From assembly GCF_022539315.1 (NCBI RefSeq), contig NC_066343.1:49460205-49524204 (forward strand): a stretch of 64,000 nt of DNA, written 5' to 3'. This DNA comes from Serinus canaria (taxonomy: Eukaryota > Chordata > Aves > Passeriformes > Fringillidae). The notes under the pieces are model-generated. The model had not been told where the DNA came from. It was given only the letters and a program-made list of their open reading frames with translations, and searched no databases. Below, in pieces: positions 35,480-46,045 of this stretch; the stretch's first letter is position 1, and the number at the start of each line of letters is the position of its first letter. Made by a program: the position numbers and the translations under genes.

Positions 35480-36926
35480 ACGAAGGGAAAGGGAAGTTCC
35501 GGGAAGGGAAGTTCCGGGAAGGGAAGTTCCGGGAAGGGAAGTTCCGGGAAGGGAAGGGAAGGGAAGTTCCGGGAAGGGAAGTTCCGGGAAGGGAAGGGAA
35601 GTTCCGGGAAGGGAAGTTCCGGGAAGGGAAGGGAAGTTCCGGGAAGGGAAGTTCCGGGAAGGGAAGTTCCGGGAAGGGAAGGGAAGTTCCGGGAAGGGAA
35701 GTTCCGGGAAGGGATAGGTTCCGGTGAAGGGAAGGGAAGGGAAGTTCCGGAAGGGAAGTTCCGGGAAGGGAAGGGAAGGGAAGGGAGGAAGGGAAGGGAA
35801 GGGAAGGGAAGGGAAGGGAAGGGAAGGGAAGGGGAAGGGAAGGAAGGGAAGGAAGGGAAGAATAGGAAGGGTAAGGGAAGGCGAAGGGAGGCAAAGGAGA
35901 GGGAAGGGAAGGAAGGGAAGGGAAGGGAACGGGAAGGGAAGCGGAAGGGAAGGGAAGGGAAGGGAAGGGAAGGGAAGGGAAGGGCAAGGAAGGGAAGGGA
36001 AGGGAAGGGAACAGGAAGGGAAGGGAAAGGGAAGGGAAGGGAAGGGAAAGGGAAGCGGAAGGAGGGAAAGCGGGAAGGAAGGAGCAAGGGAAGGGACGGG
36101 AAGGGCAGGCAAGGGAAGGGAGGGAAGGGAAGGAAGGGAAGGGAAGGGAAGGGAAGGGAAGGGAAGGGAAGGGAAGGGAAGGGAAGGGGAAAGCGAGGGA
36201 AGGCGAGGAAGGGAAGGGAGGGAATGGGCAAGGCAAGTTCCGGGAAGGGAAGGGAAGTTCTGGGAAGAAGGAGTTCCAGGGAAGGGAAGGGAAGGGATAG
36301 TTCCGGAAGGGAAGTCGGGAAGGGATTCGCGGGGAATGGGAAGGGAAGGGATCAGTTCGGGGAAGGGAAGGGAAGGGACAGGGAAGTTCGGAAGGGAAGG
36401 AAGTTCCGGGGGAAGGGCAAGGTCCGGGGAAGGGAAGGGAAGGGAAGTTACCGGGAAGGTCAGGGAAGTTCACCGGGAGAAGCGGAAGGGAAGGAAGGGA
36501 ACGGCGAAAGGGAAGGGAGGCGAGGGAAGGGAAGGGAACGGGGAAGCCGGAAGGTAAGCGGAAGGGACGAAAGGGAGGGAAGGGAAGGGAAGGAAGGGAA
36601 GGGAAGGGAAGGGCATACGGGAAGGGAAGGGAAGGGAAGGGGAAGGGAAGGGAGGGAAGGGGAAGGGAAGCGGAAGGGAAGGGAAGGGAAGGGCAGGGAA
36701 GGGAAGGGAAGGGAGGGAAAAGGGAAGGGAAGGGAAGGGAAGGGAAGGGAGGGAAGGGGAAGGAGCGGAAGGGAAGGGAAGGGACGGGAAGGGAAGGGAA
36801 GGGAAGTGGAAGGGTAGGGAAGGGAAGGAAGGGAAGGGAAGGGAGGGAAGGGAAGGGAAGGGAAGGGAAGGGAAAGGGAAGGGGAAGGGAAGGGCAAGGG
36901 GAAGGGAGGGAGAGGAGGAAAAAGAA
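35480..36926. repeat. Large GGGAA/GTTCC pentanucleotide array (minisatellite-scale, about 1.45 kb)
   Basis: The plus strand is an almost uninterrupted purine tract built on the pentamer GGGAA. The left section (35491-35768) is a higher-order mixture of GGGAA and GTTCC units, mainly the 15-mer GGGAAGGGAAGTTCC. The middle (35770-36230) is nearly pure GGGAA with single-base decay. A second zone with GTTCC-like units lies at about 36236-36480, then nearly pure GGGAA continues to about 36926. A 5-bp unit has no stop codon in either strand's main frames, so very long artefactual open frames exist (583 aa on minus, 475 aa on plus, several near 277-309 aa). They encode only low-complexity PSLPF or GREGK repeats and are not genes. 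Repeated GGG runs separated by AA fit the G-quadruplex rule. Confidence 0.97.
35497..35767. promoter_or_regulatory. Cluster of 14 STAT-type palindromes TTCCGGGAA
   Basis: The 9-bp palindromic core TTCCGGGAA, an ideal match to the GAS/STAT pattern TTCN3GAA, occurs 14 times. It starts at 35497, 35512, 35527, 35542, 35567, 35582, 35602, 35617, 35637, 35652, 35667, 35687, 35702 and 35759. The spacings are mostly 15 or 20 bp. Another copy lies at 36238-36246, with a near match TTCTGGGAA shortly after. The clustering follows from joining GTTCC and GGGAA units, so it is a by-product of repeat structure. Whether STAT proteins bind is inference. Confidence 0.45.
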
Positions 36927-37351
36927 GAAGTCTATGCCAACCACTTTAGTGGTACTGAATGAATAGTATTCTTGTTTTATTCATGAATATTATTCTTGTA
37001 GTATTTCATGACTTCAGTCTTCTGAGAATATAGACAGAAAATGTCAGGGTAACTTCAGGAATGCTCCATGGTATAGAAGCTTGCTGCCCTGTCCAGTACT
37101 GTGAAGAATGTTTGTCCTTGAAAACTGCAGCTTATGCAATCACATTTAATTATCTTTCAAGAGCATTCTGATGCAACTGATTTCAGTAGAATCAGGTTAA
37201 CTTTTGAGCTCCATCAGGGTTCCACTCTGTGTCCTTGACCAATTACCCTGTAAGTCTTGAAGATTTCTTTCCCAGTCTATTTAGGAGGAAAACAAAGAAA
37301 ATAATAAACCTGACTTCCAGTATTTTTTAAAAATTGACTCATTGCTTTTAG
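36927..37351. other. Short unique spacer
   Basis: Ordinary AT-rich sequence between the array and the coding-like segment. It ends in 'ttgacTCATtgcttttag', which could be read as a splice acceptor at 37350-37351, though such matches occur by chance. Confidence 0.45.
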
Positions 37352-37735
37352 TTGTTTTGTATCCATGCCAAAGATATCAAGGATTAGGATTGGATCCAGG
37401 TTCAAAAGTTGATGTGAGTTCTGTTCCTGCAGATGGTAGTCCATACTTATACAACAAACTGCAAAGTAAAGTACACCAAGCAAAACCAATAAGCTTTCCA
37501 TTGTTTGAAACTGCAAATCAAAAGCATTAAATCAGAGAGCTTTGTTGGGGCATTCTTGCCTACTTCAAGTGAACTTCGTTTAAGTATCGATGAAATTTTT
37601 TTAGCCCTGTCAGTTCTTCCAGTTTGCATGATACTGAAGAAAAGGAAAGTGAACATAAAACTTATGGAGCTCCAGAAATTGCCAAATTCACGTATGGAGT
37701 GCATCTTTGGGCCTATTATTTTTCTCTTTAAATTA
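37352..37735 (+). pseudogene. Coding-like segment with two compensating frame breaks (unrecognised protein)
   Basis: The plus-strand translation has unusually protein-like composition in consecutive frames. Frame A (to the stop at 37528-37530) reads '...LGLDPGSKVDVSSVPADG' then 'SPYLYNKLQSKVHQAKPISF'. Frame B continues with 'SESFVGAFLPTSSELRLSID' (about 37534-37593). After the T run at 37595-37601, frame A resumes with 'SSSSLHDTEEKESEHKTYGA' then 'PEIAKFTYGV' until a stop near 37735. Going from A to B and back to A is what one insertion and one deletion in a once-open sequence would give. It follows a possible acceptor (cttttag at 37351). I do not recognise the family. It could be a decayed retrocopy, a dead exon, or a chance run; composition is the only support. 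Its right end lies about 320 bp left of the CpG island. Confidence 0.25.
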
Positions 37736-38194
37736 ATACGCTCTTTTCTGACTGAGATGTCATAAATGGGTTTGCTTCATATAAACAAGGGGAAAATGGG
37801 GATTCAGAAAGAAGAGAGTTTGTGAACGTGAAAGCATGTATTTTCTCATGTAAGTTTGTGTGTTGTTCCTTAACACACAAATCATCTTCCAATTACCAGA
37901 ACTGATTGCACCCAGAAGATAGTTCAAAAAACTTTCTGCTCAACACCTGCTATTCTGGTCCTGGCTTTTACAGTCACTGCAAAACGGAACACTGATCCCG
38001 AGATCCTTCCAGGTACAACAGAAAGCTTTTCCAGAAACAGCTTAAGTTGCAAACCCCCCAGACGTGTCTGCAGCAAAGCTCCGCGCCGCCTGATGATGCA
38101 GGACGTGTTTGCTGAGCCATCCCTCGGGAGCAGCTTCTGTCCGCACGGTGTTGCGGTGCCGCGGTGGGCGCGCAGGCGGAGGGCGGGACCTGCG

Positions 38195-38302
38195 CTCCCC
38201 GGCGCGCTCCCCGGCGCGCTCCCCGGCGCGCTCCCCGGCGCGCTCCCCGGCGCGCTCCCCGGCGCGCTCCCCGGCGCGCTCCCCGGCGCGCTCCCCGGCG
38301 CG
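38195..38302. repeat. Nine perfect tandem copies of a 12-bp GC-rich unit
   Basis: The unit CTCCCCGGCGCG is repeated exactly nine times (108 bp) with no mismatch. Being a multiple of three it keeps frames open (PGAL on plus, PGSA on minus). Perfect identity suggests recent expansion, or slippage-driven homogenisation, and likely length variation among individuals. It lies inside the CpG island and directly abuts the CTCF-like motif. Confidence 0.97.
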
Positions 38303-38319
38303 GCCACCAGGTGTCGCTG
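38301..38319 (+). promoter_or_regulatory. CTCF-like binding motif
   Basis: cggccaccaggtgtcgctg agrees with the vertebrate CTCF core (CCASYAGRKGGCR style) at every key position except T for G in the GGC part. It sits within the CpG island, immediately right of the 12-mer array. This is a motif call only; occupancy is unknown. Confidence 0.5.
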
Positions 38320-38480
38320 CGCCCCGCGGGCGGGCGGAGCGGGGCCGCGCTGCTCGCCCCCGTGCCTGCGGCGCGATCCGCCGTGCCGGCAGCGCGGTGT
38401 CGCAGCTGCAGCTCTGCTGCCCCGATCTAGGGTGAGACAACGGGGCGTCAGTCTGTTCTTCTCACCGCGTCCGCTAAGCT

Positions 38481-41400
38481 GCAGCACAGGCTGCATGGCT
38501 GCAAGGCTGCATGTAGCACACCTCTTTGTAAATCCAGCTTAACGTTTTCTAATTAACTTGTGTCAGCGCATACAAGTCCACTGGACATAGACTTGCTTCT
38601 TCCGCTCCTGAAATCTCTGAGAAAAAGTCTGCGGATTCCTTCCAAAGCTTGCAGATCATAAGTTTAAATTCACCAAGACAGAAAGAGGCAAAGGGACGTC
38701 CTGGGAGCAAGTCTCCTCTTTTACACAGGAATTACCCTGTCATTACCCTCCCATTCAGCAAAGGAGACTGAGGCACTAATTCTCGTTTCATCTCTGTAGG
38801 TGTAAACCACGCTTAATTTTAAAAATGTCTCTGTGATTGCATGGTTACAGGCTTGGTGTTAGATCAAAACTGAACTGCACACAGTCTGTCTTGCAAGACA
38901 GTCATGAAAGGATTTTGTAAAATCTTGATGAGCTCAGGTGAAAAATAAATGGCTTCACTTTGGGAGTGCAGTCCCTGCTTAATGCCAAGAATAACAAAAA
39001 GGGTCTGAGTTTGCTGCATTTGCAAGGGCTTTCCTGTTGTTTAAAGCCATTAGTTTAACTCTGGCAGCGTGGCATAAAGAAAAATGCTTGAAAGACCACA
39101 CCTTTTAGTGGGACACTTTTTTTATCCTCTCTGTCAGAGTTAGATAGATCCTCAGCTCCTACTTCCAGCTGCAAAAATACAGCTGAAGTGAATGTAAACT
39201 AATTTAATCTCGCAACTGGGAAACAAAGCTCCCAAATATGATGTGTATGCACTATTTTCTACCAGGATTTGAAAGTTTTCTCTACATTAAGCGTCCATTA
39301 GAACTGTTTATCTTGCTAGAGACTAATAATCTTCTTAACACAACAGGCCTGATTTTGGAAGACAGCATTATTCATGACGCAGATCCTATTGCATGTTATA
39401 ATGATTTCTGTCCATCTTTACTGTGAAACTGTTAACAAAGTAGTCTTAAACTCCATTAATGTCCTTCTCTCTGAAATAACCCCTTTATGATCACAGAGAG
39501 TTCAGTTCAGATTAGACTTGCTTCTCCAAAGCCAAATGGAGGGTTTTTAACAGAAAGATCAAAGCCAAACCTACTGCTACAAGAGTTGGCAGAAGCACTG
39601 CACCGTAGTGATGCCACAAAGCTGCTTGGCCCAGGTGTCCTGGGCTTCCAGCTTCTACACCTGGCCTGTATTTCATTGCTGCTGCTGGCACCATGCTCTA
39701 ATGTGCAAGGGACACATGCCCTCAGTTACTTGAGGGTTTTGGTTGCCTTAGTTTCTAAGTGTCTCAAAAGCCTTCACACCTATTTCTCAGAGGGTACCTT
39801 GCTCCAGTCTGTGCATTGGTTGCTTTCTCTCAGTTTGGTGGAGATGAAGAGGAGGAGATACATGTGAAAATTCACACTTAGCCTGGCACACCGCCTTGGG
39901 CAGATCCAGCTAGATCCTGCCCTGGACTGAGAAACCAGCAGATGTTCACAGATCCTGCACAAGCGTTCTCTGTATCACACATTTCCCACAATGCTGAGAT
40001 AAAATGTCTCAGCTGTGCCCAGACCTTCTGAACGAGTAAGGACTGACTAGGCTTGTCTTTGATGGAGTTTTATATACTGTACATTCTGTACATTTTTTAT
40101 GAGAAGAAATATATTTCAGGGTTTTGCTTTAATGGCAGATTGTGGGTATTTGTGCATATTGTAGAGTGTGTTTTCAGGGCATTTCCGTCTTAAATAATTC
40201 TCTATGTCGTTGAGCCCAAAAGCATGAAATAGAATTAACACCAATATTAACTGCAGAATTTATTTTATTAGGGCTGGCTTTTGAATGCTAATGTTACCTG
40301 ACCTGTAAGCAGCTGTTACAAGTAAATGTAAATCAAAACTAGGAAATTAAATTATTTTATAAAATAATACCAAACTTTTTCTTATTTCAGTATATAACAT
40401 GTTTTGCCCTTCCTTTGAATAATTCAATTGTATCACTACTACAAAGTTATGGCTACCCTTCTCCTTTTGTTCTTTTGTTTTCCTCTTGATGGTTCTCCCT
40501 GATTAGTGAGACAGTCTTATTCCCACAACTAAGTATATTTTGTGTATTGATGACAATGACATAGTAGAGGCTAAGCTGTGCTGAAATAGATGAGGCCTGG
40601 TACACCCATTCTGATTTATGTGGCTCCTCTGCTATTTTGCCAGCCTGAAATCTTTGGCACAATTTCAGACCATGTCTCTGTCACTTTAGTTGAAGGCTTT
40701 TGCTCTGTCTTCATCACAGATGATGTGGCTCAAACCTGAATGCCACAACATACATTCTGTATCTTAAATCCCACTTCTTTTTTTTTTCCTCTTTTCCCCT
40801 CCAGCTATGAAAAAAAGGAAGCAAAGCAACCTGAGGAGGGAAGGTATTTTGTACTGGTTTCTTGAGCTGGACACATGCCTATCACACATTCCCACAGAGC
40901 TTGGAGGTACTTTGGAACACCAGCAATTGTGTAATTGCCGTCGCTCAGAGTTGTCTGTCCTCTGTGGGAGCTCGGAGTTGTCTGTCCACTTTTCTCCACT
41001 TGGTAGCAATTGCCATATGTAAAACTAATAGAAAAGGATTTCCTTCTTCTGCCTTCATAAACCAGAAGAAAGAAAATCTGCATAGATTGTGATAAAATTG
41101 TATTTTTTATACTAATCTATAATTGTATTATCCTGAGAAATTCATTTTTGACATAATATACTAAGAAATTACTCACTTTACTTCTGTTCCAATCAGGAGA
41201 AATATACTTTATGCGTTGTACCTGATAAAATTATTTCTAGATTTGTCTTAGAAATCTTAATGCATGAAAAAGTCTCACAATACGGTTGCTTTAACCTACT
41301 AAAGGAACTAAATTATGAATACTGCAGGTAGACCCATGGAGAAAGATGAGAGAAATCTCAGACTCCATCAAGGAAGCTCATCAGTCCAATACTGTTTTCA

Positions 41401-44400
41401 GAAAGGAATTTGGAGTCCTCCTGGAGACACGGGAGCTGAAAAAACACTCATGGCTGGCCTGAGAAATTTACATTCATTTTTTCTGGGCTTTGTGTGGAAA
41501 AAACACTGGTATCATTTGTCAGTTCTCATTTATATTTTTAGGGTTGTGTTTGACCAGGAAAGGATGAGCACTTTCCTTTCTCAAAAAACCAAAACTAAGT
41601 AATTCTTCTCACTGAACTGTTCTTGGCCTTTGGCAAGCGTTTGGTAGATCATACAAAATCTACACAACAGAATGTCATTAATTTTATCACAAAATTTAAC
41701 TGAAATTGTTTTTGAGAATTGTTATCCATAGACTACAGGTAATGAAGAGCCAAGGTATCACATCAAATTCACATTCGTTTATTTTGATCCTAAAAAGATT
41801 TTAAGCCACACTGTATCTATTCTTGTGAGTGGATTATTTATCCTTCAGCTGATTATGGCAAAAAAAATTATTTACTGGGATTAGATTTTTAGGGCTTTCC
41901 TTTAGAGCTGTTTTCTCCTCCCTTTTTTCTGCCCTTATTGATTATTGAAACCTGAGGATTGAACATTCTTATATGTCTTGTTTCGTTTTTATATTCACAT
42001 GGGTATGGGTAAGCACAAACAGCCATTACCATGGTATGTTGTACTGTCATAATGTAGATACTACCATGAAACTTTCAATGCAAATTAATTAATATAAATG
42101 ATCTGGTAACAGAATGATTCATTTTTGAGAGATTACTGACAGCCATTATCAATTGTTTGGCTCCAATTCAAACAAGTACTTGAAAACATGCTTTGTCAGG
42201 GTCACTTTCACTCTTGCAGTTAATTGGGATTACAATTTATCTTTCATTAAAGCAAAGCGCTTAAGAAAAGAAATCTCCTTAAAGCATTTGAAAAGAGAAA
42301 CAGTTTAAATCTCTTTTGACATAAATACTTCCTCAGGAAATGCGTCAGACAGGTTTATAAAAAGATCAAGACGAAAAACTAAGTCTTCAGTACAATCACC
42401 ATGTGTGCTTTATGGGAAAAAAGGAGCCCAAATAAAACTGCCAGATGCAAAGCTGCTTCATCAGCTCACTCAATTTCTAATTTAGAAGGTTATTGCTTCT
42501 AATTTAGAGGGTAATTGTAGAACTAGGAATATGGTTCTACAATAGTAATGGAAAATCAAACAAGTAAAATTTGTTTCCTAAAGATGCTATGAGAATGAGA
42601 AGGGAAGGCAGAGTCATCTGGTTTTTGATTTACTGTGGCCTAAAGGTGATATTTTCCCTAAGTAAGTCCCCTTCTCCACAGGGATAATATAATCTTACAA
42701 AACTGGAGAAACAATATAAGACAACATTATTGCTCTAGACATGCCAAGCCCTTCACACAAATTTTCACCCTGCAGAAGTAGGAGGTGGCAGATTCAGAGG
42801 CCACAGCCAAGGGCATGTCAACTCTAGTGGATAAAGCCATGGCCACCTGAGCACACATTTTGTTCCAGAGGTGATGGTACAACTTGACAGCACCCATTTC
42901 TTGAACTAGCTGGTGCAAAGCTTGCTGGCTACAAAAAGCTTCACTTCAAGGCTTTCTTTGTGACAGTTTTCAGTTTTGGGGTGGAACGGGTTTCAAAAGA
43001 GTTTCTTAGTTGGTTGACACTTGAAGGCACAGCTGGAAACAGGTCCATAATGTATATATGTTACAAGTACATTTGGCATGTCTGAGTTTAGGGAGGGAGG
43101 GAGAATTGGTTACAGGTGCCTGGGTGGCAGTGCATTTACTGTTTTGTAGTACTAACTCCTGTTGTAATTCCAGACTTCATTCTCAACAAGGAAGTCCCTC
43201 TGTTCTTCATTTCTTTATGGCATTTTTCTTCGTTGTCTCTGTAAAATCACTGTCTGTGTGCCTTCTTCCCAACAACAGCAGTCATTTTTTCAGTAGACTT
43301 ACTGCCATCAATATCTCACCTGAGACTTATTCTGTTGATTTTACTTTTGAAGTTTTGGACTGAAGATAGTTTAATCCATGTCCTTGGATGGAAAGAGAAC
43401 AGTAGAAGAGTCTTCATTTCAAAGACTGTGTCTACTGAAAAATTCAAGTGCAAGATGAGTGGAAATGAGTAGTAGGAGAGCCTGCAAAATAGGTGAGTCA
43501 TTGAAATTATATTATTTTCCCTCCCCACTTCTCGTCACTTTTGGACTACCCCTTTAACTAAGCTCTGCCACATATATTTTTTATTGTTATTTATATATAT
43601 ATACACAAAAATTATAAACATTACAGTTTTACAGTTTTAAAAATATGTGCGTACATAAAACCAGCCCCTGTTTGACAGCAGGAACAAAAGAGATGTACAT
43701 TAACCCTCTGGATCCAAAGGACTTTGGGAAATGGGCTGCCTGCCCGTGAAGGACAGGTGAGAGTAGCAGGGATTCAAAAGAATGTGAGGGAGAAAAGACA
43801 GGGATGCAAGGGAGAGGAAACAGGAGACCAGAAAGAGGGGACTCCAGGCTGAAAGCAGCCTTCACACTTAATTAACAGGATCTGCTTTAGCGGGACCAGA
43901 AAGACACACCTGCCCTCCCCCAGCCCTTTGCAACTGCAGCATCAGAAACTCCAGTACACAGAAAGGACGTAAACCAGCAAAATCTGATGTTTTAAACATT
44001 TGCCATTACAAAAACAGGTTAAAAGGCTTTCTGAAAATGATACCGTGTTCAAGGCAATAGGGAGATCAGACAATGTCTGTCCAGAGCACAGATCTTTGTC
44101 TGGCATTTCTCTGTGGTACCATAGTGCAGCGAGGAATTACCTCTAATAACAGGCTTTGAAGCAATAGTTATTTCATTCCTAGGGGAAGCAGCTCTGGATC
44201 TCTGAGTGTAGCACAGCAAACAAATCTTTCTCCAGGCATCCCAGCCATAGTCAGAACACAGTGTATCCATCTCAATCTGAAACTTTATTTTTTTGGATGG
44301 TGTCTCAGAATCTACTTGGAACACAGCTTTTCTACATTTTTTGCCTCTTTTTTCGTAATAACATCTAATCAGCACATGAAGAAGGCAAGGGAAACTGTCT

Positions 44401-45654
44401 ATTGAATACAAATCAATCACCTCTAAAGATTAAAGGACGGCAAGGTATTTTTTAATTTGGGGTACTGCCTTACAAAACAAGTCCCAAAATGCTAATGCGT
44501 CAGACGTTGTGTCAGACTCATCACATTGTTATCGTCGGAGCCATTGTCAGAAAGCTGAAATTGTGTATCACTTTTCAGTTTAAAATAAGGGAGTATCAAA
44601 TGAACAGCCAGAAACAAAACTTGCCAGTTTTGCCCAGAAAACCATTGTTCTTTGCTCACTAAATAAAACTGGGTGATTAGCTTTCAAAGGGATGGGCTCC
44701 CACGGTATTAAAAAATCGAATATTATCTAGTTCCTTCAATGCCATAAAATCACTCTAGAGGCTGAAAAGAGGAGTCTGCTATAACTTCTTTCTGTCACAA
44801 GGTAATAATATGTTTTCTAAATTCAAGGAATGTGCAGGAGCTTCAGCTATTTCTTTCTCAGGTATGCTCCTCACTGCAGGTGCTTTTGTAGAAAGTCAGT
44901 TTTAGTCCTTCTGTGACATCTTGTTGCTTTTACCAACCAGGATACCACTTGTGAACCACTTGTGTTCAACAACAGTTACTACAGTCAGATGGTGGAAAGG
45001 TTTATGAGCAGATTTTGATCAAGAATGACATGACTGTTTTTCAGGACAGAACCCAAAGGGATGGTACCTCTTACATTGTTTCATATATCTGCTCCTTCAA
45101 AAAAGAATTTTGCAACACTGCTTAGCAGTAAAATTTCATAATTAACTGTGTGTAAATTTATGTAGTCTGAAAAGGCACGTATATATATTACATAATGCAC
45201 AGCACATTAGTAGACACCAACAGTGGCAAGGATCCTATAAAAAGCAACATTTTCTCTAGTAGTTAAAAACAATAGCTTCTAAAACTAGCACAGATTCTGT
45301 GGCCTAATAAAAATACATCAGGAAAACTTTTTATCACCTCCACCACATTGTTTGTTTCAGAGTTGCGAAAGTTCATACCTCCATCATTTAGTAGTGGTGC
45401 AGTACAGCTTTTGTGTATGGGAAAGAAGGCTTAGAGTGAATTGGTAGCTAGGAAGGACCTAATGTGGAGGTGCAGGAACCTGCATCACCTCAGGCTGGTG
45501 AGAGTCCTTTGCTTTTGTTAGCAAGTTTACACTTGTGAATTACTGGGACAGATGAGTCAGCTGTTTTTTAAGTTTAATCACACTCAGGAACAGTGACATA
45601 TCCAGCACTTGTGACCTAACTGCAGCACTCATTTATCTGTGTCATACAAAGTCC
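38481..45654. other. Unannotated unique sequence (7.2 kb)
   Basis: No repeat of a known family is seen. The longest frames are 126 codons (39487-39867, plus) and 123 codons (44420-44049, minus; it includes 'IKFQIEMDTLCSDYGWDAWR'), both unrecognised and without domain support. Minor structures are an imperfect 27-bp spaced duplication of 'gctcagagttgtctgtcc' (40943 and 40970) and a 22-bp tandem duplication at 42475-42518 ('ttctaatttaga...' twice, 2-3 mismatches). If the CpG island is a promoter firing to the right, this region would hold its first intron or exons, but I cannot see them. Confidence 0.45.
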
Positions 45655-46045
45655 CACAATCCCAGAATCAATTAGCTTGGGGGAGACCTCTGAGATCATT
45701 GAGCCCAATCTTCGAGCACTGCCATGTCAACTAGACGAAGCCACTCAGTGCTGTATCCTGTCTTTTGTTAAACACTTCCAGGGACAGTGACTCCACCACC
45801 ACCGTGGGCAGCCCATTCCAATATTTAATCAAGCCTTCTGTGAAAAAATTCCTCCCTGTGTTCAGCCTGAACCCCCTGGCACAGGCTGAGACTGTGTCCT
45901 CTCATCCTGTCTCTTGCTACTGGGAGAGGAGCCTGACCCCCACCTGGCTACAACCTCTTTCAGGCAGTTGTAGTGAGTCATAAAGTCACCCCTGAGCCTC
46001 TTTTTCTCCAGGTCAAACTGCTTGCTCCCTCAGTTGTTCCTCAGA
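45655..46045 (-). mobile_element. CR1 LINE 3' portion, minus strand
   Basis: Minus-oriented CR1 3' end. From left to right: a tail-like 'cacaatcccagaatcaatta'; 3' UTR 'gagatcattgagcccaatc'; then the C-terminal coding block 'aacacttccagggacagtga', 'ctccaccaccaccgtgggca' and 'gcacaggctgagactgtgtc'; then 'tttttctccaggtcaaactg'. No open frame survives over the coding part. About 390 bp, 5'-truncated. Confidence 0.92.

Larger units (their letters stand above)
38058..38480. promoter_or_regulatory. CpG island, candidate promoter or regulatory element
   Basis: The only strongly CpG-rich interval outside the long LTR, in a window otherwise poor in CpG. It contains GC boxes (gggcgggac at 38181-38189; gggcgggcgg at 38328-38337), a 12-mer tandem repeat (38195-38302) and a CTCF-like site (38301-38319). 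All frames are open across the repeat, giving frames of 149 aa (38093-38542, plus), 190 aa (38496-37924, minus) and 132 aa, but their residues are mainly repeat-encoded and I recognise none. In birds such islands usually mark transcription starts, so a first exon is plausible. Direction and gene are unknown. A possible donor 'ctag|ggtgag' (about 38427-38436, plus) is only suggestive. Confidence 0.6.

Noticed and set aside
35491..35768. Regular direct repeats that superficially suggest a CRISPR array.
   Set aside because: The units are 5-15 bp without unique spacers, and the genome is a vertebrate; it is a simple-sequence array.
35183..36944. Very long open frames on both strands (583, 475, 309 and 277 codons) over the GGGAA array.
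   Set aside because: They exist only because a stop-free 5-bp unit repeats in every frame. The predicted proteins are low-complexity PSLPF or GREGK runs, and both strands are open at once.
37924..38542. Open frames of 190, 149, 132 and 108 codons across the CpG island.
   Set aside because: All frames on both strands are open because of the stop-free GC-rich 12-mer. The peptides outside the repeat are not recognisable. A real first exon is possible but cannot be picked.
44049..44420. A 123-codon minus-strand frame with protein-like text.
   Set aside because: I could not tie it to any family, and no splice sites or neighbouring exons support it. Kept only as a note; a blastp search would settle it.
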